Below are positions 19,433-26,993 of a stretch of 64,000 nt of DNA, piece after piece. The stretch lies in the NCBI RefSeq assembly GCF_040361195.1, contig NZ_APNE01000019.1; one strand, 5' to 3'. Position numbers and translations under genes: made by a program. Position 1 is the first letter of the stretch; the number at the start of each line of letters is the position of its first letter. The DNA comes from Salinisphaera hydrothermalis (lineage in GTDB: Bacteria > Pseudomonadota > Gammaproteobacteria > Nevskiales > Salinisphaeraceae). The notes under the pieces were generated by a model. That model saw only the letters and a list, made by a program, of their open reading frames with translations. It was not told the origin of the DNA and ran no database searches.

Positions 19433-21073
19433 CTAGAAGCTGTAGTAGAAGCGGATACGGTTGTCGTAGAAGTTCGGCGCGCCGTCGAACTTCGTGATGC
19501 CGAGGTTGTCCCCGATCTTCAGACCGGCGAGCTGCTTCGAAATACCACCCAGGTCGTAGGTGATACCGATACCGATGCCCTCGCTCTTCTGATTACGGAC
19601 TTCGTTGCCGGTGAAGCTGGACGGGTTACCGTCGCGACCGTCGCTGATGAGGTTGTTACCGCCACCGTTGAAGTAGAAGTCGTGGTAGTGGCCGTACTTG
19701 GCTTCGTACTGCACATAGCGCGCATACATCGCCAGGTTGTCGGTCGGGGTGAAGTCGATGCGCGCACCGGCCGCCCAACCCGGGCCCATTTCCTGAATAC
19801 CGTCATTCATGGTGTCGGTGTAGAGCACGCCCGACAGATCGGTATACGGATGCAGAAGCTGGCCGTGATTGAACGAACCGTTATGTTCCGGCGAGAAGTT
19901 GCCGAAGATGGAGAAGCCCACTTCGCCACTCTGCACGCCCAGTTTCAGGCCGTAGATCTGGCTGTTGATGCCCTGCGGAATACGGTTCTTGTCCGCGTCA
20001 TAGGCCGCAACTACCTGGGCCCGCGCATACGGCGCCCAAGCCATAGCACCGGAGCCGATCGTCGGCGCCATATAGCCGATTTCGCCGTAGTCGGCCGATT
20101 CGGTCTGCTGGAAGCGGTAATGGTAGTACTGACCCACCACCTGGCTGCCGTTGGACAGCACGTTTCGATAGGACGTACCCAGCGACCAGAAGCCGTTGAC
20201 GTCGGTGAAGTAACGGTTGGCGTCCAGGAACCGATCGGCGGTGCCGCGCGGCTCACGCTTCGTGATCTTGGCACCGAAGACCTGCCATTCCGGCTGGGTC
20301 ATGCTGGAAGCCCCCGGACCGAAGAACGGCAGATACTGGTCGGTCTCGAAGTTCGCGTTCAGATCGGGACTGGGCTTGTTGACCTGCGGGCCGTTACCCG
20401 AGGCCTGCGCAGATCCCGTGCCCGAAAGCGACATCCGATCCATCGTATCCAGCGGACGCCACACCGCACTCACGCCCTGGAAGGCACGCGGCAGGAAGGT
20501 GAACTGGTCGGCACCGGCCAGCGGCGTATTGATCAGCTGGCGACCGCCACGAAGCTGGAAGCCATAGGCATTGAACTGCAGGTAAAACTGGGTCAGGTTG
20601 GCAACGGTGTGGCCGCTCGGGGCACAGCCTTCGCCAGCCAGGTTGCAGTTCAACTTCGTACCAGCCGAATTATTGCCGTAGAGGCCGCGCTCATACACGA
20701 ACTCCGCGCCGGACGAAAAGCCGTAGATACGGCCTGTGTGAAAACCGACCTGCGCACCGAAGTTGGTGCTCTCGGTGTTGTAGTTGTCGCCGCTATTGGC
20801 CTGAGGACTTGTCTGACCCGGATACGGCTGGTTGAGGTCGTGCCAGCGGCGGAAGTCGTAGAAGCCGACTCGGCCGTGTACTTCCGAACCTTCGACAACC
20901 TGCTTCTGGAACATTTCCGGAAAGCTCAGGGTCGACATATCGTCGCTGGAATTGCTGGTCTGTGCCTGCGCGGCGCCCGCACAAACCATCGCGGTCGTCC
21001 CGAGCAGCAATGTCGTATAACGACATACGCGGCCATTGAGCGCTGAACGCCCTTGTATTCTTAGCTTGCCCAC
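19433..21073 (-). CDS. OprD-like outer-membrane porin
   Basis: About 546 residues. GTG at 21073 is chosen: AGGAG lies 6 bases upstream and the protein then opens with a signal peptide ending AGAAQAQ; a longer frame to 21193 has no such site. The mature protein is rich in alternating beta-strand pattern with aromatic and Gly residues and ends in a C-terminal Phe (RIRFYYSF), typical of outer-membrane barrels. The segment LRGGRQLINTPLAGADQFTFLPRAFQG resembles the OprD family. Its position between zwf and a sugar-responsive regulator suggests uptake of glucose or a related sugar, which is the job of OprB in Pseudomonas. Confidence 0.78.
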   Translation of the reverse strand: MGKLRIQGRSALNGRVCRYTTLLLGTTAMVCAGAAQAQTSNSSDDMSTLSFPEMFQKQVVEGSEVHGRVGFYDFRRWHDLNQPYPGQTSPQANSGDNYNTESTNFGAQVGFHTGRIYGFSSGAEFVYERGLYGNNSAGTKLNCNLAGEGCAPSGHTVANLTQFYLQFNAYGFQLRGGRQLINTPLAGADQFTFLPRAFQGVSAVWRPLDTMDRMSLSGTGSAQASGNGPQVNKPSPDLNANFETDQYLPFFGPGASSMTQPEWQVFGAKITKREPRGTADRFLDANRYFTDVNGFWSLGTSYRNVLSNGSQVVGQYYHYRFQQTESADYGEIGYMAPTIGSGAMAWAPYARAQVVAAYDADKNRIPQGINSQIYGLKLGVQSGEVGFSIFGNFSPEHNGSFNHGQLLHPYTDLSGVLYTDTMNDGIQEMGPGWAAGARIDFTPTDNLAMYARYVQYEAKYGHYHDFYFNGGGNNLISDGRDGNPSSFTGNEVRNQKSEGIGIGITYDLGGISKQLAGLKIGDNLGITKFDGAPNFYDNRIRFYYSF

Positions 21074-21588
21074 AGTGATCTCCTGATTGGCTAGTTTTAC
21101 TATATTCGCGGAGTAGCTCCACGCCCCTTCGATAACCGCCGGCTCAACGGACTCTTCCTCTAAGCCGCACTCTCCGGCCGGTTGGTCGCTCACATCATGT
21201 TCTAAGCCGTCATACCGGAATCGACTCGCGCGCCCGACATCGCGGCGCGAACGAGAGTCCCAGCCCCGCCCGCGCCTTGGTGTCGTCGACCCGGCTCGCA
21301 GACCGAATGTCGCTCGGATACATCAATATCCTGATTGCCCCTTGAGTTCGCGTTGCCTTCGGCCCGGTGAATATCGTCTTCATTCGACCCGGCACGGCAG
21401 CGATCCAGGCCCCTGAACCCTGTCGCAACAAGTCCCCGTTAAGCGAATCATAACGATCCGTGGACTCGTTACCCATACGCGAAAAGTCGAACATAGCCCG
21501 ACATCCGACTTTTCGGTTCCGAAAGAGGCTGCCCGTCGGCGCCCACCCGCGGTTCGCCCCGCGCGGCACGATCGGCGATACAAGCCGT
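21074..21588. other. Long gap between porin and SorC genes
   Basis: About 515 bases with no convincing gene. It should contain the porin promoter near 21090-21160 and the untranslated 3' region of the SorC gene. I see no clear terminator, RNA gene or repeat in it; open frames here are short and lack ribosome-binding sites. Confidence 0.5.
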
Positions 21589-22563
21589 TCAAGCCGCACG
21601 AGAATGCACCGCAAGCAAAGAACGCGCAGCCGGCTCATCAACGATCAGACGGTCGATCACGCCGCTGTTCAACACGGCCTGGATTGCCGGCCCCTTGTCG
21701 GCGCCGCCCGTGACGGCAACGATTTCGCGCTCGGCGAGCTCGGCCAGCGACAAACCGATCGTGCGTTCATTCATCGCCATGTGGATCGGCTTGCCATTGC
21801 AGTCCAGGAAGTGGCCGACCAGTTCGCCCACCGCGCCGGCGTCGATCAACTCGCTCAGCTGTCGTTTTCCGAGCAATCCGCGTTCTTCCATGAACATCGG
21901 CTGGTCCAATGCCATGGCACCGATACCCACGATCCCGAGGTCGATCTCTCTGGCGCGTGTCAGAACATCGGCCACGCTGCGCTGCGCCATCAGGACATTG
22001 CGATCCTCGATGCTATCGGCGATGAACGGAACGGGCAGAAAGAAACCCTGCCCGCCGGTCTTTTCGGCAAGCCGGTAGACCACGTCGAACGGATTGATCG
22101 CGGACTGCTGGGTCAGACTGCCCATAAGCGACACGATCGCCAGTTCGGGGTGTGCTTCCCGCGGCAACTGGCGTGTCATTTCGGCCAGAGAACGCCCCCA
22201 GGAGACGCCCAGCGAGGACACTTCGCCACTGGCGATCCGACCGTGCACGTAACGCGCAGCGGCGCAACCCAGCGCCACGACATTTCCATGGCGATCGTTC
22301 GGGTCCTCCACATCGGGTACGACGAGGCATTGGCTCAGGCCGAAACACTCGGCGATTCGATCTTCGTACGACACCAGCCGCTGCGGTGAACGATCGATAT
22401 AGACGTGTACGTACCCGGCCTGGTGCGCCTCCCCGATCAGGCGATGAACCTTGGCACGAGATAGCGACAGGCGCTCGGCGATCTCAGCCTGGGTGTACCC
22501 CCCGATGTAAGACAGCCACGCGACATAGATCGCGAGATCGTCGGTTTGCCGGTCAGCAGCCAT
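21589..22563 (-). CDS. SorC-family sugar-responsive transcriptional regulator
   Basis: A 324-residue regulator. Residues 15-60 form a helix-turn-helix (YTQAEIAERLSLSRAKVHRLIGEAHQAG), followed by a sugar-phosphate-binding domain with SLGVSWGRSLAEMTRQLP near residue 115 and IVAVTGGADKGPAIQAVLNSG near 285, the hallmarks of the SorC/DeoR sugar-binding family. It lies upstream of the porin and zwf operon on the same strand and probably senses a phosphorylated intermediate of glucose breakdown. A palindromic operator just upstream (22575-22610) suggests autoregulation. Confidence 0.88.
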   Translation of the reverse strand: MAADRQTDDLAIYVAWLSYIGGYTQAEIAERLSLSRAKVHRLIGEAHQAGYVHVYIDRSPQRLVSYEDRIAECFGLSQCLVVPDVEDPNDRHGNVVALGCAAARYVHGRIASGEVSSLGVSWGRSLAEMTRQLPREAHPELAIVSLMGSLTQQSAINPFDVVYRLAEKTGGQGFFLPVPFIADSIEDRNVLMAQRSVADVLTRAREIDLGIVGIGAMALDQPMFMEERGLLGKRQLSELIDAGAVGELVGHFLDCNGKPIHMAMNERTIGLSLAELAEREIVAVTGGADKGPAIQAVLNSGVIDRLIVDEPAARSLLAVHSRAA

Positions 22564-22574
22564 GAACCCTGTCG

Positions 22575-22610
22575 TGAAATAATTTTCAACAATTGAGAAA
22601 AATTATTTCA
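22575..22610. promoter_or_regulatory. Palindromic operator upstream of the SorC gene
   Basis: Arms TGAAATAATTTTC (22575-22587) and GAAAAATTATTTCA (22597-22610) are inverted copies with one extra base, centred 30 bases before the regulator start. The left arm region is itself a smaller palindrome (TGAAAT-AA-TTTTCA). It is AT-rich in a GC-rich genome and stands out as a likely dimer or tetramer binding site. Confidence 0.65.
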
Positions 22611-22786
22611 GCAAGGACAACGCTGTCATTGCGACCATGGTTGTAGCGTCGCGCGCCCTGAGAATGTATCGCGATAACAATCGATTGAGACGGCGCGCCA
22701 AAGACCGACGCCTACAGCGTGCAGCAACGCGTCTTCGCGCGGTACGGAATGCGCGATTTGATCTGCATCGACGCCGTACGCCGAGC

Positions 22787-22820
22787 AATAAAAAAGGGAT
22801 CAGGCTTAGCCTGATCCCTT
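22787..22820 (-). terminator. Minus-strand terminator, probably the displaced tRNA-Ala terminator
   Basis: On the minus strand a 13-bp stem (AAGGGATCAGGCT / AGCCTGATCCCTT, 1-base nominal loop) runs into T6. No minus-strand gene ends nearby, but a degenerate tRNA 3' end lies immediately upstream at 22823-22846. I infer that it terminated tRNA-Ala before the island inserted. Confidence 0.6.
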
Positions 22821-22822
22821 GA

Positions 22823-22846
22823 TTGTGGTGCCGGGCACTATCGAAC
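22823..22846. other. Candidate left attachment site: degenerate copy of tRNA-Ala 3' end
   Basis: Nineteen of 24 bases match 36490-36513, the 3' end of tRNA-Ala(CGC) from the T-loop to CCA. Matches include an uninterrupted 7-base block GCCGGGC, the usual overlap length for a tyrosine recombinase, and ATCGAAC. Five mismatches mean the site has decayed or was only similar at insertion. Confidence 0.5.
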
Positions 22847-23028
22847 ATCTTCTCTAACCACCTGTCATTTCTGTTTTTTCCAATACCAGTCAGATCCATG
22901 TACCGTCAGATATACCGACATTTCCGGCCGAAAGAAAATTTTTCGACCGTGGCATTGGGAACCGCGGACGGCCCACTTCTGCGCGCAAACCGGGCGTATC
23001 TCTCTCGCGATTTGATACCGTAACGCTG

Positions 23029-23141
23029 CGGTCCTCGGGACCGTGCCTCCGGTGGAGGCTGGCGCTGTGACGCTTCTTCGGAAGCATTGGTCCCAGAGAT
23101 ACCACCGGGTGCGAGACGCCCGCTCCCAGCCCGTCGCGGGC
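23029..23141. repeat. Cluster of four tight hairpins in non-coding DNA
   Basis: CGGTCC-tcg-GGACCG (23029-23043), GCCTCC-ggt-GGAGGC (23045-23059), GCTTC-ttcg-GAAGC (23072-23085) and GCCCG-tcg-CGGGC (23129-23141) are perfect short stems with 3-4 base loops, one being a UUCG tetraloop. No gene is convincing between 22847 and 23222. The cluster could be a structured RNA, a recombinase accessory or packaging site, or the 3' end of the small minus-strand operon. Confidence 0.45.
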
Positions 23142-23222
23142 AGTTGTAGCGGCGGGGTGCGTAGCGCCAGTGACGTCATTTCCCGCACTGGTGGCATCGG
23201 GCGTTCTTCTATATCCGGTCAA

Positions 23223-23387
23223 CTACCAAGCCTTCGATCCTGGGTTCTTGAGCAGAGCGACCTCGCGATTCTGAGCTCCGTCGGCGGTCTCAAAGGGTCG
23301 CGTTTCAAATGCGACCCTGGCATTGCCGAGAAACGGCTTGTTCATCACCTCACGGCCGTACGCCGCATGTGCTTCAAGCGGCTTCAC
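23223..23387 (-). CDS. Small protein of unknown function, third of a coupled trio
   Basis: A 54-codon frame starting with GTG that overlaps the stop of the preceding small ORF as GTGA, a classic translational coupling arrangement. The peptide (contains REVMNKPFLGNARVAFETRPFE) has mixed charge and no recognised family or membrane segment. An in-frame upstream extension to 23525 exists but would overlap the neighbour extensively. It could instead be part of one gene broken by frameshifts. Confidence 0.4.
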   Translation of the reverse strand: MKPLEAHAAYGREVMNKPFLGNARVAFETRPFETADGAQNREVALLKNPGSKAW

Positions 23388-23581
23388 AGCGCTGCGCAAA
23401 ATTTCGGGGCACTCGGTCGCTTTGCGATCCTTATTGGCCGGAGGTACGATCTCTTCTCCCTCGCGGAGCGGACATAGATCTCGCCTGTTTCCGGCTTTCC
23501 TTCCGGGCCGGCGGACTGTGCCCACAAAGCCGCAGGGGCCTCCTCTCCGACGAGTCGATCTATTTCACTCGCTTCAGCCAC
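23384..23581 (-). CDS. Small protein of unknown function, second of a coupled trio
   Basis: A 65-codon frame beginning with GTG, overlapping the upstream small ORF by 8 bases and the downstream one by 4. The peptide runs from an acidic N terminus (VAEASEIDRLVGEEAP) to a basic C terminus (SAREKRSYLRPIRIAKRPS). No family recognised. Its tight overlap on both sides is the main support. Confidence 0.42.
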   Translation of the reverse strand: MAEASEIDRLVGEEAPAALWAQSAGPEGKPETGEIYVRSAREKRSYLRPIRIAKRPSAPKFCAAL

Positions 23582-23711
23582 GCCGATTGGGTTCGATCAG
23601 CTCTGGCTCGTCGCCCTCGGCCTTGTTGGCTTCCTTCCTGGCCAACTCGCTCATCCGGCGATAGATCGTCGTCTTGCTTCGGTCGCGAGAATCGGATTTC
23701 TTGCTGGCCAT
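23574..23711 (-). CDS. Small basic helix-turn-helix-like protein, first of a coupled trio
   Basis: A 45-residue frame whose ATG is preceded by GAGG at 7 bases; a longer frame to 23849 lacks support. The N terminus (MASKKSDSRDRSKTTIYRRM) is strongly basic and could be a short DNA-binding element, the rest acidic. It diverges from the AlpA-like gene at 24009 across about 300 bases that contain no other gene and presumably both promoters. Function unknown; a regulator of the island is a guess from position. Confidence 0.5.
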   Translation of the reverse strand: MASKKSDSRDRSKTTIYRRMSELARKEANKAEGDEPELIEPNRRG

Positions 23712-24008
23712 TGACTGACCTCGCTTTGCTGTAGTGCCGCCTGCCCTATACCTGACGCGGCGCCATCTGTGGATCTGATCGCCCAAACGCGCTGCTCTGC
23801 GCGACTTGCCCCTGTTCAGCGAGGCATGACTGCGAAAATCTGGTGGCAACCCACTGTCTTGTCTATCTTTTTTTCAGCGTCTCAGAATCGCTCGAATTAG
23901 TTGAATCATCCGGTAAAGCTCATTGCCACGCTACATCGCCACGTATCGAGAGAGGCGATTGGCGGACAGCAGAGCCACCCAATGACAGCTATCAGTGGAG
24001 ACTTTCAG

Positions 24009-24209
24009 ATGTCATCTGATGACCAGAATGCTTCCGACGAATTCGTCGACGTCCATCACATCATGGCGCGATACCAAATCAGTCGCCCGACAGTTTGGCG
24101 GTGGACCAAAGACGGCTTGCTACCCAAGCCAATGCGCTTTTCACCCTCTGTCACACGCTGGCGCCTTTCGGACCTGATCGCGCGCGAAGCCGAAGTGCGG
24201 GAGGCCTAG
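24009..24209 (+). CDS. AlpA-family regulator / excisionase-like protein
   Basis: A 66-residue protein with the MerR/AlpA-type winged helix: MARYQISRPTVWRWTKDGLLPKPMRFSPSVTRWRLSDL (residues 17-56). AlpA proteins activate the integrase or act as directionality factors in P4-like elements and PICIs. ATG 24009 is preferred to an upstream in-frame ATG at 23901 because the family begins a few residues before the helix-turn-helix. First gene of the rightward early operon. Confidence 0.85.
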   Translation: MSSDDQNASDEFVDVHHIMARYQISRPTVWRWTKDGLLPKPMRFSPSVTRWRLSDLIAREAEVREA

Positions 24210-24213
24210 CGCC

Positions 24214-24363
24214 ATGAGCAGTCGAAAGACAGATTCTCGGCCGAAGCAATCTGGCGCCGGGTTTTATAAGGCGGCCGGACATCGGACAACGAGATTCGGC
24301 GCCTTCAGGGTTTCGGTTCTGCCGACACGACGCGCCGCTGAACTGCCGACGCAGAGCGGTTGA
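24214..24363 (+). CDS. 49-residue basic protein of unknown function
   Basis: ATG 24214 follows a GGGAGG site at 9 bases and lies 4 bases after the AlpA-like stop; the frame ends within the start region of the next gene. The peptide (MSSRKTDSRPKQSGAGFYKA...) is basic with no known domain. Tight packing between neighbours and the good site support it as a real small gene. Confidence 0.5.
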   Translation: MSSRKTDSRPKQSGAGFYKAAGHRTTRFGAFRVSVLPTRRAAELPTQSG

Positions 24364-24377
24364 CCGGAGGCAGAGCG

Positions 24378-24731
24378 ATGAATCCGAGCAACGCTTACTG
24401 GATCTGCACATGGCAGCGCAGCGGCGTGGGCGAACGCATGCCAGAGAACTGCATATCGGGCCCGTTCCAGGATCTGGATGAGGCAAGGCTATGCCGCGAG
24501 CGGATTGGGCTCCATCTGGCCATCTTTCAGATCGCCGATATCGACAAAGAACTGGAAGACTCAAACCCAAAGTGTCGTAGCGCGCGGCCAAATTCGACTG
24601 CGCCCGTGAGCGCCGCTCCCAAACCACGGAGAAACAAGTCGACCCCTCCCCGTAAGACGCGCCAGAGCCACCCGGGGCACATGTGGCTACCTGTAATCCG
24701 TCGGATGCTCGCCAATTCAGATGGGCAATGA
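24378..24731 (+). CDS. Hypothetical phage protein
   Basis: A 117-residue protein; ATG 24378 has GGAGG upstream and is preferred to the in-frame start at 24360. The N-terminal half (MNPSNAYWICTWQRSGVGER ... GPFQDLDEARLCRERIGLHLAIFQIADIDKEL) looks like a small folded domain; the C-terminal third is basic and Pro/Ser/Lys-rich. It overlaps the replication initiator by 11 bases, so it belongs to the early operon. Function not recognised. Confidence 0.65.
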   Translation: MNPSNAYWICTWQRSGVGERMPENCISGPFQDLDEARLCRERIGLHLAIFQIADIDKELEDSNPKCRSARPNSTAPVSAAPKPRRNKSTPPRKTRQSHPGHMWLPVIRRMLANSDGQ

Positions 24732-25527
24732 GGCGCCACCTGCGAAGAGCCGGCCTCTTGTGTCTCGATGGCGCGATGCTGTCTTGTCGACGGATGGTCC
24801 GCCGAAACCGATGACACGCCTCGTGCTGCTGGCGCTCGCAAAGTACATGAACGGTGCCGGCGATAACTGCTGGCCGTCGGTCGACACGCTTGCAAGCGAT
24901 ACCGGTACCAGCCGCCGCACGGTATGCACTCACCTTTCGCTGGCGAAATCGCTTGGCTGGCTCCGAATCGAAACGAGAACCGGGTCCGGCCAGGCTTGGC
25001 GACGCCACCAGTACTACCCCGCATTCCGGAGCGAAGGTGGTGAAAGAAATTCCCCACCTTGCGCCAAAGGTAGTGAAGGAATTTCCCAACCTCGCCCCGA
25101 AGGCGGTGAAGGAGATTCCCAACCTTCAAGGGAAGGTGGTGAAAATGATGCATCGAAGGTTGGGAAAATCATGCAAGAAGGTGGTGAAGGATTTTCCCAC
25201 GAACAGGAGAGAGAACAGGAAAGGGAACAGGATGGGGCCGCACAAGGCGGCCGGCGCCGCTCTCGCGCCACCCAGCTACCTAAATCATTCGAACCGGACG
25301 AGACGTGCCAAGCGAAGTCGCGGCAGCTTGGCGTCGACCTGCCGAGCGAGTTGGAGAAGTTCACCAACCACGCCCAAGCCAACGGCCGTACCGCGAAGGA
25401 CTGGCAAGCCGCGTTCCGGAACTGGCTGATCAAAGCGGACGAGTTCGGCCGCGGGCGGCCACCGGCCGGGCGCCCCAGCCAGAGGCGCGTATCGCCGTCC
25501 GACTATGAGATTACCGGCTATGACTGA
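24721..25527 (+). CDS. Phage-type replication initiator with winged helix (O-like)
   Basis: A 268-residue protein. Residues 25-95 are a winged helix typical of phage replication proteins (TRLVLLALAKYMN...CWPSVDTLASDTGTSRRTVCTHLSLAKSLGWLRIE). Residues 103-172 are a low-complexity linker made of repeated EGGE/SQP units encoded by DNA iterons (25033-25204) and a three-fold EQER-type unit. Residues 180-268 resemble the C-terminal region of such initiators (FEPDETCQAKSRQLGVDLPSELEKFTNHAQANGRTAKDWQAAFRNWL). Followed by a DnaB-like helicase, as in P22 18-12. It probably binds the internal iterons and loads the helicase. Confidence 0.85.
   Translation: MGNEAPPAKSRPLVSRWRDAVLSTDGPPKPMTRLVLLALAKYMNGAGDNCWPSVDTLASDTGTSRRTVCTHLSLAKSLGWLRIETRTGSGQAWRRHQYYPAFRSEGGERNSPPCAKGSEGISQPRPEGGEGDSQPSREGGENDASKVGKIMQEGGEGFSHEQEREQEREQDGAAQGGRRRSRATQLPKSFEPDETCQAKSRQLGVDLPSELEKFTNHAQANGRTAKDWQAAFRNWLIKADEFGRGRPPAGRPSQRRVSPSDYEITGYD
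25033..25236. repeat. Iteron array inside the initiator gene, candidate replication origin
   Basis: Five copies of an about 27-base unit start at 25033, 25066, 25099, 25132 and 25177: spacing 33, 33, 33, 45. The best copies are imperfect palindromes (AAGGTGGTGAA - 5 bases - TTCCCCACCTT). The fourth copy is divergent and followed by an inverted half-site AAGGTTGGGAAA at 25156. At 25201-25236 three purine-rich 12-base repeats (GAACAGGA plus 4) follow. Iterons plus a strand-asymmetric purine tract within the initiator gene are the layout of lambda ori. Confidence 0.75.
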
Positions 25528-26818
25528 CGCAATCCGTATGTGGGACCAACCCGCCGAGCGCTCGGTGATCGGCGGACTGCTGTTCGACGACCGCGTGGCA
25601 ACCGACGTGTTCGCCATCGTGCAGCCGGCCGATTTCTACCACCGCGCCCACCGCGAGATATTCGCCCAGGCGATGCGGCTGCATGCTGCCGGCGAGCCAA
25701 TCGATGTCGTGACGCTCGGCGACGCGGCCCGGGACGACGGCCATACAACGCTCGTTGGCGAGATCGCCGCCGAGGTGTACAGCGCGGCCAATGTGGCGGC
25801 CTATGCCCGGATCGTGGCGGATTGGTCGCGCCGACGCGCCGTGGTGACGGCATGTCGGCAGGCAATCGATGCAGCCGGCAGAACCGATGCCGGCGAACTG
25901 ATCGCGGATCTCTCCGCCCGCTTGGAGTCTGCCGGCGAACGAGCAATCGGCGAGTCGCTAAGTTGGCGTGACGTGCTCAGTCGCATGGTCGACGAGATCG
26001 AGCGCTCGAGCAATGCGGCCGAAGACGGAGTAATCGGCGTTCGAACCCGAATTCCCATGCTTGACCGGGCACTCGGCGGCCTTTGCCCGCAGCGACTGAT
26101 CGTACTGGCCGCGCGCCCGTCGATCGGTAAGACCGCTCTTGCGAACCAGATCGCCGTGAACGCCGCGCGTGACGGCGTTCCCGGTGGCATCTGCAGCCTT
26201 GAGATGGGCGATGCCGAGCTCAGCGCAAGAGCGATGGCTTACCACTGCAAGGCAAACCTCACTCGCCTGCTACGGGGCCGCGACGACGCGCTTAGCGCGA
26301 TGATTCGCGGTATGGAGCAGGATGACCCAACCCCCTGGCCTCTGCACCTGGATATATCCACATACTCACTCACGGGCATCGAGGCGCGCATCACCAGTTG
26401 GAAGCGAAATCACGGCATTCGCTTTGCAATCGTCGACCACATCGGCCTTGTGGAAGTCGAGGGCAACGTCAGTACCTACGACCGCGTAAGCCTAGTATCG
26501 CGCCGCCTCAAAAAGCTGGCCAAGCGCCTGGACATCGCAATCCTAGCCGTGTGCCAGCTCAATCGTGGCCCGGAGAGGGAGCGCCGGCGCCCGACGCTCG
26601 GCGATCTGCGCGACAGCGGAAATATTGAACAAGACATCGACGTCGGAGTCTTCCTGCACGTGGACCCTGACGATCTTGAGGATCAACCGGCACCGGTACA
26701 GGTCGGATTCCTGAAGAACCGAACCGGCCGTCGTGGCTGGGAGCGCACGCCGCTGATGTTCGATGGCCAACACCAAACGCTTTCTGAACGAGCCGATTAC
26801 TGCGACGAGGATATGTGA
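25505..26818 (+). CDS. DnaB-like replicative helicase
   Basis: A 437-residue hexameric helicase of the DnaB family, with the N-terminal DnaB domain (residues 10-110, QPAERSVIGGLLFDDRVATDVFAIVQPADFYHRAHREIF) and the RecA-like C-terminal domain: Walker A ARPSIGKTALANQIA near 200, Walker B FAIVDHIGLVEV near 310 and AVCQLNRGPERERRRPTLGDLRDSGNIEQDID near 345. ATG 25520 (overlapping the initiator stop) is an equally good start. Together with the initiator it forms a self-sufficient replication module like P22 genes 18 and 12. Confidence 0.92.
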   Translation: MRLPAMTDAIRMWDQPAERSVIGGLLFDDRVATDVFAIVQPADFYHRAHREIFAQAMRLHAAGEPIDVVTLGDAARDDGHTTLVGEIAAEVYSAANVAAYARIVADWSRRRAVVTACRQAIDAAGRTDAGELIADLSARLESAGERAIGESLSWRDVLSRMVDEIERSSNAAEDGVIGVRTRIPMLDRALGGLCPQRLIVLAARPSIGKTALANQIAVNAARDGVPGGICSLEMGDAELSARAMAYHCKANLTRLLRGRDDALSAMIRGMEQDDPTPWPLHLDISTYSLTGIEARITSWKRNHGIRFAIVDHIGLVEVEGNVSTYDRVSLVSRRLKKLAKRLDIAILAVCQLNRGPERERRRPTLGDLRDSGNIEQDIDVGVFLHVDPDDLEDQPAPVQVGFLKNRTGRRGWERTPLMFDGQHQTLSERADYCDEDM

Positions 26819-26960
26819 GGAGCCACGACACATCGATCCAAGGACTCGACCCGACTCGAAGACGACCCAACGCTCGGGTGATGGATCTCCGTCTATCTCA
26901 GAATCGGTCGCAATCATGAGGTCGCGATCATAATCTGGTGACACGGCATCGGAACCACCG

Positions 26961-26993
26961 AGCCCGGATTGTCGCGATGACGGTCCGGGCTTT
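26961..26993 (+). terminator. Terminator between replication and virion-protein modules
   Basis: AGCCCGGA pairs with TCCGGGCT, with an inner GTC/GAC stem, followed by TTTCTCGTTT. It lies 140 bases after the helicase gene and ends 7 bases before the GNAT start at 27001, so downstream genes need read-through or a hidden promoter. Confidence 0.75.

Noticed and set aside
19400..21046. 548-codon rightward ORF opposite the porin gene
   Set aside because: It is the antisense shadow of a porin with signal peptide, C-terminal Phe, ribosome-binding site and terminator.
22865..23222. Minus-strand frames of about 110 codons left of the small ORF trio
   Set aside because: They lack good start sites, overlap each other and cover the hairpin cluster; composition is not protein-like.
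25033..25204. Regular 33-bp repeats considered as a CRISPR array
   Set aside because: Units are contiguous degenerate repeats without unique spacers and are in frame within the initiator gene; no cas gene is near.
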